From Devosia elaeis (GTDB lineage: Bacteria; Pseudomonadota; Alphaproteobacteria; Rhizobiales; Devosiaceae): a stretch of DNA of 38,240 bases. This document shows, in pieces, positions 1 to 7,178 of the stretch; positions within the stretch are counted from its first letter, which is position 1; each line of letters begins with the position of its first letter. Below the pieces are notes generated by a model. That model made no database searches, was not told where the DNA came from, and was given only the letters and a program-made list of their open reading frames with translations. A program made the translations under genes and the position numbers. The stretch spans positions 1-38,240 of the forward strand of contig NZ_LVVY01000098.1 of assembly GCF_001650025.1 (NCBI RefSeq). The letters are read 5' to 3'.

Positions 1-227
1 TAAACCACACTTCCTCCACACAAGCCCGAGGGTGACGAACCGTGGGGGTGGAGGTTGGGGGCATATCCTCCGCAAGCGCAGAGCGCGCCCTTGCGGGATG
101 GGCCTCTGGCGTCTTGATTGCCCCGCCCACCATGCCGCCCGGGGACAGCGCCTTGGCCCGGGCCAACCGGGCCTGTGCCGAAGCAGTTGAAACGCCTGCG
201 CTTTCTTAACCTGTTGTAAGTTTCCCC
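1..227. other. Intergenic stretch with no recognised gene
   Basis: No convincing coding region is seen upstream of sciP. Positions 21-39 carry a stretch (caagcccgagggtgacga) like one arm of the palindromic repeats found elsewhere in this window, so the left edge probably cuts a degenerate repeat copy. The rest is GC-rich and featureless to me. Confidence 0.5.
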
Positions 228-242
228 TTAGGGGTATTTTAA
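228..242. promoter_or_regulatory. Candidate CtrA box upstream of sciP
   Basis: TTAG-GGGTATT-TTAA gives the CtrA spacing TTAA-N7-TTAA with one mismatch, 51 bp before the sciP start. A second, looser TTAA...GTAA pair with a 6-base spacer lies at 206-219. In Caulobacter, sciP is transcribed under CtrA control and its product then inhibits CtrA. The site is read by eye and is inferred. Confidence 0.5.
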
Positions 243-293
243 GGCCGTTCCTCTACTCTGCCTTCATATGGTCAGGTTTGAGTAGAGAGTAAA

Positions 294-572
294 ATGACCG
301 TACAAATGCGTCCGCGCGTAAAGTACGTAATCGGCCCGGATGGTAGTCCGCTTACGATAGCGGATCTTCCGCCAGCCAATACGAGACGGTGGGTGATCCG
401 CCGCAAGGCCGAAGTCGTTGCCGCCGTGCGCGGGGGCCTCCTCAGCCTTGAAGAAGCCTGCGAGCGTTATACGCTCAGTGTCGATGAATTCCTGAACTGG
501 CAAGCCGCCATCGACAAACATGGCCTTGCCGGTCTGCGAACCACATGGATCCAGCATTACCGCGAGGGCTGA
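294..572 (+). CDS. sciP: CtrA inhibitor SciP (DUF1153 family)
   Basis: A 92-residue basic protein that matches the DUF1153/SciP family over its whole length. It has a conserved N-terminal part (KYVIGPDGSPLTIADLPP) and a helix-turn-helix segment around LSLEEACERYTLSVDEFLNW at residues 50-70. In Caulobacter SciP binds CtrA and DNA and blocks activation of CtrA targets in G1. Here it stands alone, with a CtrA-like box upstream and a strong terminator downstream, as expected for a monocistronic feedback gene. It lies about 13 kb from ctrA in the same window. The start is the first ATG, and the length is typical of the family. Confidence 0.92.
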   Translation: MTVQMRPRVKYVIGPDGSPLTIADLPPANTRRWVIRRKAEVVAAVRGGLLSLEEACERYTLSVDEFLNWQAAIDKHGLAGLRTTWIQHYREG

Positions 573-606
573 GCCCTCCGCTGGCCACACCATTGGCAGC
601 ACGTTC

Positions 607-640
607 AACCCGTCGGAGCAATCCGGCGGGTTTAGTTTTT
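607..640 (+). terminator. Rho-independent terminator of sciP
   Basis: Stem AACCCGTCGG pairs with CCGGCGGGTT (one G-T pair) around the loop AGCAAT, followed by TTAGTTTTT. It lies 35 bp after the sciP stop. Confidence 0.8.
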
Positions 641-741
641 GGCGATAGCCGGGGCATTCCCGCATTCGGAAACCCCCTGTCTGCTGGCCCTATAGTGCAT
701 TTCACGCATTGACCGAACTGAGGCCGCTCTCACCCAATTTT

Positions 742-821
742 GTCGTCATTGCCGGGCTTGTCCCGGCAATCCATCTTGCTGCGAGCATGGACCACCGGGA
801 CAAGCCCGGTGGTGACGATGG
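742..821. repeat. Bipartite REP-like palindromic repeat (family 1)
   Basis: Two hairpins lie side by side: ATTGCCGGG/CCCGGCAAT around CTTGT (748-770) and ACCACCGGG/CCCGGTGGT around ACAAG (791-813). The two loops are complementary to each other. Related copies lie at 22296-22364 and 36370-36401, and half-copies at 20541-20872. The 748-770 hairpin is identical base for base to the one at 36371-36393. Confidence 0.85.
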
Positions 822-856
822 TGAGGGAGCAGCAGCAAAGTTGGTGTGAAATCATC

Positions 857-954
857 TAGAAGACCTCATGGTGAGCCTGTCGAACCACGAGGTCGGGCAT
901 GCTGAAAGCGGGGTGCCACGACCTCGCCCTTCGACAGGCTCAGGATGAGGTCTA
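857..954. repeat. About 95-bp inverted-repeat element (family 2)
   Basis: Begins AGACCTCATGGTGAGCCTG and ends with the imperfect inverse CAGGCTCAGGATGAGGTCT. Inner arms ACCACGAGGTCG and CGACCTCG flank a variable centre. Two further copies lie at 9364-9453 and 16655-16745. Similar elements are widespread between genes of alphaproteobacteria. It has no coding capacity. Confidence 0.85.
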
Positions 955-1002
955 CTGTGGTGTCAGTCGAAAGCTACAGGCGCGCGGAAAGCCCACCCGA
1001 TC

Positions 1003-1623
1003 TCACCCATAATCCTGCGGCATCCACTGCGCGCCCGGCGCGGTCGCCCGGAGCCGGCGGTAATAATCTTCCACGGCCGGCAGGCTCTTGCGCTCGAACG
1101 GCGTCATGAACCAGCGGTGGCAGCACAGGCCCAGCGCGACATCGGCGATGGACAGCGCCTCACCGGCGATGAAGGGCCGGCCCTTGGCGAGCTCGGCCTC
1201 CAGAATATCCATCTTGGCCGTCCAACGCGCCAGGGACTCGGCGATCCGGGCCGGGTCGTCGAACCCCTCGGCCTTGCGCAGCAGCGCAAAGACCGCATAG
1301 CCCCATTGCGCGGTCAGCTCGCTCGCCTGCCAGCTCAGCCATTGCAGGGCCTTGCCGGCGGCATGATCGTCCGCCGGCAGCAGCGCGCCGCGGGTGCGCG
1401 CCAGATAGAGCAGGATGGCATTGCTCTCCCAGAGCGAGAAGCCGTCATCCTCGATCAGCACCGGCACCTGCCCATTGGGATTGAGCGCCAGGAATTCGGG
1501 CACGTTGGGATCGCGCAGCGGCAGGCCCCAATCCTCGCGCTCATAGCCCTCGCCGATGACGTCCAGCGCCCAGAGCACCTTGCGCACATTGATGGACGTC
1601 ACCCGCCCCAGAACCCGTACCAT
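1003..1623 (-). CDS. Glutathione S-transferase family protein
   Basis: 206 residues with the two-domain GST layout. The N-terminal thioredoxin-like half (about 1-80) carries RVTSINVRKVLWAL near the glutathione site, NPNGQVPVL with the cis-proline, and the glutathione-binding LWESNAILLYLA. The C-terminal helical half (about 90-200) contains PFIAGEALSIADVALG, the usual N-capping/hydrophobic-staple motif. The family conjugates or reduces electrophiles with glutathione in the cytoplasm, and the substrate cannot be told here. The gene stands alone on the minus strand, divergent from the fliF operon. The ATG at 1623 was chosen because the GST fold begins there; the open frame continuing upstream is only antisense to fliF. 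Confidence 0.9.
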   Translation of the reverse strand: MVRVLGRVTSINVRKVLWALDVIGEGYEREDWGLPLRDPNVPEFLALNPNGQVPVLIEDDGFSLWESNAILLYLARTRGALLPADDHAAGKALQWLSWQASELTAQWGYAVFALLRKAEGFDDPARIAESLARWTAKMDILEAELAKGRPFIAGEALSIADVALGLCCHRWFMTPFERKSLPAVEDYYRRLRATAPGAQWMPQDYG

Positions 1624-1687
1624 GCGACTCGCCTCATGTTGTCGAACCGGGCAATTCTTGCCTGATTTCGCAAATCGGAACAGCCGG

Positions 1688-1706
1688 TTAATAACTTGTT
1701 TACCAT
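1688..1706 (+). promoter_or_regulatory. Candidate CtrA box upstream of fliF
   Basis: TTAA-TAACTTG-TTTACCAT differs by one base from TTAA-N7-TTAACCAT, the full-length form of the CtrA site. It lies 122 bp before the fliF start. In Caulobacter the fliF operon is a class II flagellar operon activated by CtrA, so both position and role fit. Not tested. Confidence 0.6.
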
Positions 1707-1827
1707 CCGCTAGGTAATTTTTGCCCATCGGTCTGGGGGCTCCACGACCGCAATGAGTCGCCTGAAGGTCGTTGGGAACGGTGCGCCGTTTCCCGGCAGC
1801 GCGAGGGTTTGAATCCAGAGTGGTGGC

Positions 1828-3465
1828 GTGGAAAGTCTGACCAACCTCATTAACCGGATCGGCATGCCGCGCCTCGGGGCCATGGCCATCGTGGCCGTGC
1901 TCATGCTCGGTTTCTTCGGCTTTCTCATCATGCGGGCGCAGACCCCGCAGATGGCCCCGCTCTATTCGGGCCTGAGCCTGGAAGACAGCTCCGCCATCCT
2001 CACCGAATTGCAGACGCTCAACATCGCCTATGAATTGCGCGGCGAAGGCGACACCATCCTGATCCCGCGCGACCAGATCACCACCACGCGCATGACCCTG
2101 GCCGGCCAGGGCCTGCCGCTGCGCGGCCAGGTCGGCTACGAAATCTTCGACCAGCAATCGACCCTGGGCGCCACCAGCTTCGTGCAGAACATCAACAATG
2201 TCCGCGCGCTCGAGGGCGAGCTGGCGCGCACCATCGCCTCGCTCAACCGCATCAAGGGGGCGCGGGTGCATCTGGTCCTGCCCGAGCGCGAATTGTTCCG
2301 CCGCGAGCGCAAGGACCCCTCCGCTTCCATCGTGCTCTCGGTGCGCGGCGCCCTGTCGGGCGGGGAAATCCGCGCCATCCAGCACATGGTGGCCTCCGCC
2401 ATCGAGGGGCTGACGCCCGGCCGCGTCTCCATCGTCGACGACCAGGGGAACCTCCTGGCCTCCGGCTCCGGCGAGGACGAGGCCGGCCTGCTCTCGGCCC
2501 AGAGCGACGAGCGACGCCTGGGCATCGAGAACCGCATGCGCACCCGCATCGAGGACATGCTGGCCAATGTGGTCGGCGCCGGGCGGGCCCGCGTCGAGGT
2601 CGCCGCCGAGCTGGACCTCAACCGCTCCACCACCACCCAGGAAATCTTCGACCCCGAAAGCCAGGTGGTTCGCTCCACCCAGACCCGGGAAAGCGAGAAC
2701 CTCTCCGGCGGCACCAGCGGCCAGGTGACCGTGGCCAACGAATTGCCCGGCGCCAGCGACGCCGCCGCCAGCCAGGGCCTGTCCGAACAGGGCACTTCGG
2801 CCGAGGAAATCGTCAATTACGAGATTTCCAGGACCACCCAGACCGCCGTGACCGAAGCGGGCGCCATCAAGCGGCTCTCGGTGGCGGTGGTGGTCGACGG
2901 CACCTATGCCGACGATGGCGCCGGCAACGTGACCTATACCCCGCGCAGCGCCGACGAGATCGCCCAATTGCTGACCCTGGTGCGCTCCGCCGCCGGCTAT
3001 TCGGCCGAGCGCGGCGACAGCATCGAGGTCATCAACATGCAATTCGCCGAGCGGCCCGAATTGCTGGCGCCCGGCACCGACCAATCGGCGGGCCTGCTCG
3101 ACTTCACCCGCGACGACCTGATGAACGGCGCCGAAATGGCCGTCACCCTGCTGATCGCGCTGGCCCTGGTCTTCTTCGTCATGCGGCCGCTGCTCAAGAA
3201 GGTGCTGACGCCCGAGACCCAGCCCCTGGCCCTGCCCCCCGCCGCCGAACTGGGCCAGCACGGCATGCTCTTGGCCGACGGCTCGGTGGCCCCCGAAGCG
3301 CAGCAGGACGACCTGCCCCGGGACAAGACGCCCGCCTGGGTGGCCAATGCCAAATCCATGGGCGAAACCCAGCTCCAGACCCTCAAGACGGTCGGCACGC
3401 TGGTCGAGGAAAATCCCAAGCAGGCCGCGCTCATCGTGCGCGACTGGCTGGGTAGCGCGGCGTAA
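1828..3465 (+). CDS. fliF: Flagellar MS-ring protein FliF
   Basis: 545 residues, a usual FliF length. A membrane helix lies at about 18-37 ([18 protein letters not shown]). The periplasmic ring-building region follows, with [13 protein letters not shown] and a conserved [20 protein letters not shown] segment. A second membrane helix at about 432-453 leads into a cytoplasmic tail that should bind FliG. The protein forms the MS ring, the base on which rotor and export apparatus assemble. It is the first gene of fliF-fliG-fliH-fliN-flbD, the same order as the Caulobacter fliF operon. The start is GTG at 1828, chosen because the conserved N-terminus ([12 protein letters not shown]) begins there. 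A CtrA-like box is upstream. Confidence 0.96.
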   Translation: MESLTNLINRIGMPRLGAMAIVAVLMLGFFGFLIMRAQTPQMAPLYSGLSLEDSSAILTELQTLNIAYELRGEGDTILIPRDQITTTRMTLAGQGLPLRGQVGYEIFDQQSTLGATSFVQNINNVRALEGELARTIASLNRIKGARVHLVLPERELFRRERKDPSASIVLSVRGALSGGEIRAIQHMVASAIEGLTPGRVSIVDDQGNLLASGSGEDEAGLLSAQSDERRLGIENRMRTRIEDMLANVVGAGRARVEVAAELDLNRSTTTQEIFDPESQVVRSTQTRESENLSGGTSGQVTVANELPGASDAAASQGLSEQGTSAEEIVNYEISRTTQTAVTEAGAIKRLSVAVVVDGTYADDGAGNVTYTPRSADEIAQLLTLVRSAAGYSAERGDSIEVINMQFAERPELLAPGTDQSAGLLDFTRDDLMNGAEMAVTLLIALALVFFVMRPLLKKVLTPETQPLALPPAAELGQHGMLLADGSVAPEAQQDDLPRDKTPAWVANAKSMGETQLQTLKTVGTLVEENPKQAALIVRDWLGSAA

Positions 3466-3470
3466 CGATC

Positions 3471-4553
3471 ATGGCCCTGGTTTCCCAATCCGCCCTCGCA
3501 GAAGACCCGGCAAAGCCCGGCAATGTCGCCAACCAATTGCAGGTAGGCGGGGAAAACCGCGTGCTGAGGGGCGACGAGAAGGCCGCCGCCCTGCTGCTGG
3601 CCCTGGGCCCCGATTACGGCAAGCCCATTTTCGACGAGCTCGACGAGCTCGAAATCCGCCAGCTCTCGCGCGCCATGGCCCGGCTGGGTCCCATCACCCA
3701 GGAAATGCTCGACGACCTGATGATCGAGTTCGTCACCACCATTTCCTCCAATGGCTCGCTCTCGGGCAATACCGACTCGACCGAACGCCTGCTGCTCTCC
3801 TTCCTGCCGCAGGACCGCGTCGACGCCATCATGGAGGAAATCCGCGGACCGGCCGGCCGCAACATGTGGGAGAAGCTCTCCAACGTGCAGGCCGACGTGC
3901 TCGCCGCCTATCTCAAGAACGAATATCCCCAGACCATCGCGGTGGTGCTGTCCAAGATCGCCACCGAACATGCCTCCAAGGTGCTGGCCGTCCTGCCCGA
4001 GGAACTGGCCATGGACGTGGTGCAGCGCATGCTGGGGCTCGACCCGGTGCAGAAGGAAATTCTCGAAAAGATCGAGATGACCCTCCGGACCGAATTCATG
4101 TCGACGCTCAACCACACCAAGCGCCGCGACAGCCACGAGCAGATGGCCGAAATCTTCAACGCCTTCGACCGCCAGACCGAAGCGCGCTTCATCACCAATC
4201 TGGAAGAAATCAACCGCGACGACGCCGAGCGCATCAAGCAGCTCATGTTCACCTTCGAGGATCTGGCGCGGCTCGAAATGTCCTCGATCCAGACCCTGCT
4301 CTCCCGGCTCGACAAGCGCGAGCTGGCCCTGGCGCTCAAGGGCGCCAACGAGAACGTCAAGGAAAGCTTCTTCAAGAACATGTCGGGCCGCGCCGCCAAG
4401 CTACTGCAGGACGACATGAACGACATGGGCCCGGTGCGGCTCAAGGACGTGGACGAGGCCCAGACCCGCATGGTCGGCATCGCCAAGGACCTGGCCGCCA
4501 AGGGCGACATCGTCATCCTCAAGACCAATTCCGACGACCAGATGATCGCCTGA
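3471..4553 (+). CDS. fliG: Flagellar motor switch protein FliG
   Basis: 360 residues. It has the N-terminal FliF-binding domain, a middle domain with [14 protein letters not shown] (the EHPQ-type motif) near 146-160, and a C-terminal domain with a charged stretch around [30 protein letters not shown]. FliG couples stator ion flow to rotor torque and binds FliM. It starts 5 bp after the fliF stop, so translation is probably coupled. The C-terminus ([12 protein letters not shown]) is typical of the family. Confidence 0.96.
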   Translation: MALVSQSALAEDPAKPGNVANQLQVGGENRVLRGDEKAAALLLALGPDYGKPIFDELDELEIRQLSRAMARLGPITQEMLDDLMIEFVTTISSNGSLSGNTDSTERLLLSFLPQDRVDAIMEEIRGPAGRNMWEKLSNVQADVLAAYLKNEYPQTIAVVLSKIATEHASKVLAVLPEELAMDVVQRMLGLDPVQKEILEKIEMTLRTEFMSTLNHTKRRDSHEQMAEIFNAFDRQTEARFITNLEEINRDDAERIKQLMFTFEDLARLEMSSIQTLLSRLDKRELALALKGANENVKESFFKNMSGRAAKLLQDDMNDMGPVRLKDVDEAQTRMVGIAKDLAAKGDIVILKTNSDDQMIA

Positions 4554-4557
4554 CGCC

Positions 4558-5232
4558 ATGGCCCAGCTCGCCCGCTTCACCTTCGATCTGGATCTCGAAC
4601 CCGGCGGCGCCGTGCGCCGGGCCGCCAAGGCGCCGCCCCCGCCCCCGCCCGTGCCCACCATTCCCGAGGACGTGGTGGCCCAATTGCTCGCCGCCGCCCG
4701 CCAGGAGGCCTATGCCGAAGGCCTGGCCGCCGGGGAGCGCAATGCTGCCGACATGGCCGCCCAGACCATCGCCGCCGCCGCCGGCGCGCTGGCCACCCAG
4801 ACCGCGCCCATGGTCGCCGCGCTCGACCGCGCCATGGGCGAGCATCGCCGCGAGGCGGTCGAGCTGGCGCTGAGCGTCGGCCGCAAGCTGGCCCTGCACC
4901 TGGTGGCCCGCCACCCCCAGGCCGAGCTCGAAGCCCTGATCGCCGAATGCCTGGCCAGCCTGGGCGGCGTGCCGCATCTGGTGATCCGCTGCCACCCCGA
5001 CCTGGCCGACGCGATCCGCGACAATGCCATTGCCCAAATGGCCCATTCCGGCTTTTCCGGACGGCTGGTGGTGATGGGCGATCCCGATATCCGCCTGGGC
5101 GATGGCCGGCTGGAATGGGTGGATGGCGGCGTCGTCCGCGACATTGCCGAAACCGCCGGCGAGATCGACCGACAGATCGCTTCCTACCTGGCCGCATCCA
5201 TCCGCGCCGATCATGAGGAGAACGGTGAATGA
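4558..5232 (+). CDS. fliH: Flagellar export ATPase regulator FliH (FlbE-type)
   Basis: 224 residues. An Ala/Pro-rich N-terminus is followed by an Ala-rich helical segment (about 35-110) and a C-terminal domain with LSVGRKLALHLVARHPQAELEALI. This is the usual FliH/YscL layout, though FliH sequences are poorly conserved. The likely role is to bind and restrain the export ATPase FliI (gene at 11720-13048) and bring it to the C-ring. It starts 4 bp after fliG and occupies the position of flbE in the Caulobacter fliF operon. It overlaps fliN by 4 bases (ATGA). Confidence 0.88.
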   Translation: MAQLARFTFDLDLEPGGAVRRAAKAPPPPPPVPTIPEDVVAQLLAAARQEAYAEGLAAGERNAADMAAQTIAAAAGALATQTAPMVAALDRAMGEHRREAVELALSVGRKLALHLVARHPQAELEALIAECLASLGGVPHLVIRCHPDLADAIRDNAIAQMAHSGFSGRLVVMGDPDIRLGDGRLEWVDGGVVRDIAETAGEIDRQIASYLAASIRADHEENGE

Positions 5233-5573
5233 CCGATCCCGAAAACGACGTCACCGCCGCCGAGGGCCTGTCCCTGGACGCCATGGAACCCGGCGACCGC
5301 GACGATGCGGGCGAGCTGCACCTGGAGCGCAGCGCCGCCGATCTCGAAGCCGTGTTCGATGTTCCCGTCCGCGTCTCGGTGGTGCTCGGCCGCACCAAGA
5401 TGCCGGTCTCCTCGCTGCTCAAGCTCGATACCGGCGCGGTGATCGAGCTCGACCGGCAGGTGGGCGAGGCCGTGGAAATCTTCATCAATGACCGCCTGGT
5501 CGCCCGTGGCGAAATCGTGCTGGTGGAAAACCGGCTCGGCGTCACCATGACCGAAATCATCAAGCCCCAGTAA
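5229..5573 (+). CDS. fliN: Flagellar motor switch protein FliN
   Basis: 114 residues. An acidic, variable N-terminus of about 40 residues is followed by the SpoA/FliN domain: VPVRVSVVLGRTKMPVSSLLKL, then GAVIELDRQVGEAVEIFINDRLVARGEIVLVENRLGVTMTEI. FliN forms the lower C-ring with FliG and FliM. Its start ATG overlaps the fliH stop in an ATGA junction, a sign of coupled translation. Confidence 0.96.
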   Translation: MTDPENDVTAAEGLSLDAMEPGDRDDAGELHLERSAADLEAVFDVPVRVSVVLGRTKMPVSSLLKLDTGAVIELDRQVGEAVEIFINDRLVARGEIVLVENRLGVTMTEIIKPQ

Positions 5574-5584
5574 GGGAGCAGAAC

Positions 5585-6952
5585 ATGCGTCTTCTCATCA
5601 TCGGCGCCCTGGAAGGCCAGCTCTCGACCGCGACCAAGATGGCCATGGATGGCGGCGCCAAGGTTGCCCATGCCCCCTCCATCGAGATCGGCCTCGCCGC
5701 CCTGCGCGCCGGCAAGGGCGCCGACCTGCTGCTGGTGGACGTGATGATGGACATTGCCGGGCTGATCGCCGGGCTCGAGGCCGAGCGCATCGCCATCCCC
5801 GTCGTGGCCTGCGGGGTGGAAACCAATGCCGCCGCCGCCGTCAACGCCATCCGCGCCGGCGCCAAGGAATATATCCCCCTGCCCCCCGATGCCGAGCTGA
5901 TCGCCGCCGTCATCGCCGCCGTGGCCCGGGAAAGCTCGGATTTCCTCTATCGTGACCCCGCCATGGAGCGCGTCGTGCGTATGGCCGAGCAGATCGCGCC
6001 GTCCGAGGCCTCGATCCTCATCACCGGCGAAAGCGGCACCGGCAAGGAAGTCGTGGCCAAATATGTCCATGCCCGGAGCAAGCGCGCCAACCGCCCCTTC
6101 ATCTCGGTCAATTGCGCCGCCATTCCCGAGGCGCTGCTGGAGAGCGAATTGTTCGGCCACGAGAAGGGCGCCTTTACCGGCGCCGTGGCCCGCCGCATCG
6201 GCAAGTTCGAGGAAGCCTCGGGCGGCACGCTGCTGCTCGATGAAATCAGCGAGATGGATGTGCGCCTGCAGGCCAAGCTGCTGCGCGCCATCCAGGAACG
6301 GGTGATCGACCGGGTCGGCGGCACCAAGCCGGTGCCGGTCGATATCCGCATCCTCGCCACCTCCAACCGCAATCTCAACGAGGCCGTGCGCGAAGGCTCC
6401 TTCCGCGAGGACCTGCTGTTCCGCCTCAACGTGGTCAATCTCAAGCTCCCCGCTCTGCGCGATCGCCCCGGCGACATCGTCGCGCTTTCCGAGCATTTCG
6501 TGGCCAAATATGCCAAGGCCAACGGCATCCCGCCGCGCGCCCTCTCCCCGGCGGCCCGCGACGCTTTGGTAAAGGCCCCCTGGCCGGGCAATGTGCGCGA
6601 GCTGGAAAATACCCTGCACCGCGCCGTGCTGCTCTCCTCGGGCGATACGATCGAGCCCGAAGCCATCGTGCTGCCCGACGGCATGGGTCTCTCCGAAGCC
6701 GCCCGCGCCAGCTCGCCCGCCGCCATGGCCGCCCAGACCGCCGAGGCGATGAACCGCGCCCTGGTCGGCCGCACCGTGGCCGATGTCGAGCGCGACCTGA
6801 TCCTCGACACGCTCGACCACACTTTCGGCAACCGCACACACGCCGCCAACATCCTCGGCATCTCCATCCGCACCCTCCGGAACAAGCTCAACCAATATGC
6901 CGACGAAGGCGTGATGGTGCCCGAGCCGGGGGAAAAGCGGGTGGTGGCTTAG
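5585..6952 (+). CDS. flbD: Sigma-54-dependent flagellar regulator FlbD
   Basis: 455 residues. A receiver-like domain spans about 1-118 and an AAA+ domain about 130-365, with Walker A GESGTGKE near 148 and the sigma-54-contacting GAFTGA near 195. A Fis-type helix-turn-helix lies at the end (HAANILGISIRTLRNKL). The receiver is degenerate: the acidic pair normally after the first strand is missing (LLIIGALEG) and the usual lysine is replaced by LPPD, although Asp52 is present. Caulobacter FlbD also has an unusual receiver and relies on FliX instead of ordinary phosphorylation. No fliX is in this window. Last gene of the fliF operon; it should control later flagellar genes. Confidence 0.93.
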   Translation: MRLLIIGALEGQLSTATKMAMDGGAKVAHAPSIEIGLAALRAGKGADLLLVDVMMDIAGLIAGLEAERIAIPVVACGVETNAAAAVNAIRAGAKEYIPLPPDAELIAAVIAAVARESSDFLYRDPAMERVVRMAEQIAPSEASILITGESGTGKEVVAKYVHARSKRANRPFISVNCAAIPEALLESELFGHEKGAFTGAVARRIGKFEEASGGTLLLDEISEMDVRLQAKLLRAIQERVIDRVGGTKPVPVDIRILATSNRNLNEAVREGSFREDLLFRLNVVNLKLPALRDRPGDIVALSEHFVAKYAKANGIPPRALSPAARDALVKAPWPGNVRELENTLHRAVLLSSGDTIEPEAIVLPDGMGLSEAARASSPAAMAAQTAEAMNRALVGRTVADVERDLILDTLDHTFGNRTHAANILGISIRTLRNKLNQYADEGVMVPEPGEKRVVA

Positions 6953-7018
6953 CAATGGCGCAGCCAGGGATGATGAGCGTTCGGCTTGCTCTTACCTCTC
7001 GCTTTGGGGGAGGTAAGA

Positions 7019-7142
7019 CCCCCTCATCCGGCCCTTCGGGCCACCTTCTCCCCGATGGGGAGAAGAATGGTTCGGCGCTCGCCTCTTATTCCTCTCCCCA
7101 TCGGGGAGAGGTGGCTCGGCGCAGCCGAGTCGGTGAGGGGGA
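7019..7142. repeat. About 124-bp palindromic element (family 3) between flbD and flhA
   Basis: Outer ends CCCCCTCA and TGAGGGGG are inverse repeats. Inside lie two strong hairpins, TTCTCCCCGATGGGGAGAA and CCTCTCCCCATCGGGGAGAGG, whose stems are also related to each other. Elements of this look are common between genes of Rhizobiales. A separate 8-bp inverted repeat (CTTACCTC/GAGGTAAG) lies just before it at about 6991-7017. The small open frame across the region is not a gene. Confidence 0.85.
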
Positions 7143-7178
7143 TCTCATCAAACGCACCACATCGTGCGGGACCTTCGC

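Noticed and set aside
1003..3261. A 752-codon minus-strand open frame covering gst and the antisense of fliF
   Set aside because: Only its last 206 codons (from 1623) encode a recognisable GST. The rest is Gly/His/Gln-rich antisense to fliF, produced by codon bias in GC-rich DNA.
4577..6955. A 792-codon minus-strand open frame
   Set aside because: Antisense of fliH, fliN and flbD with low-complexity composition and no domain; a shadow.
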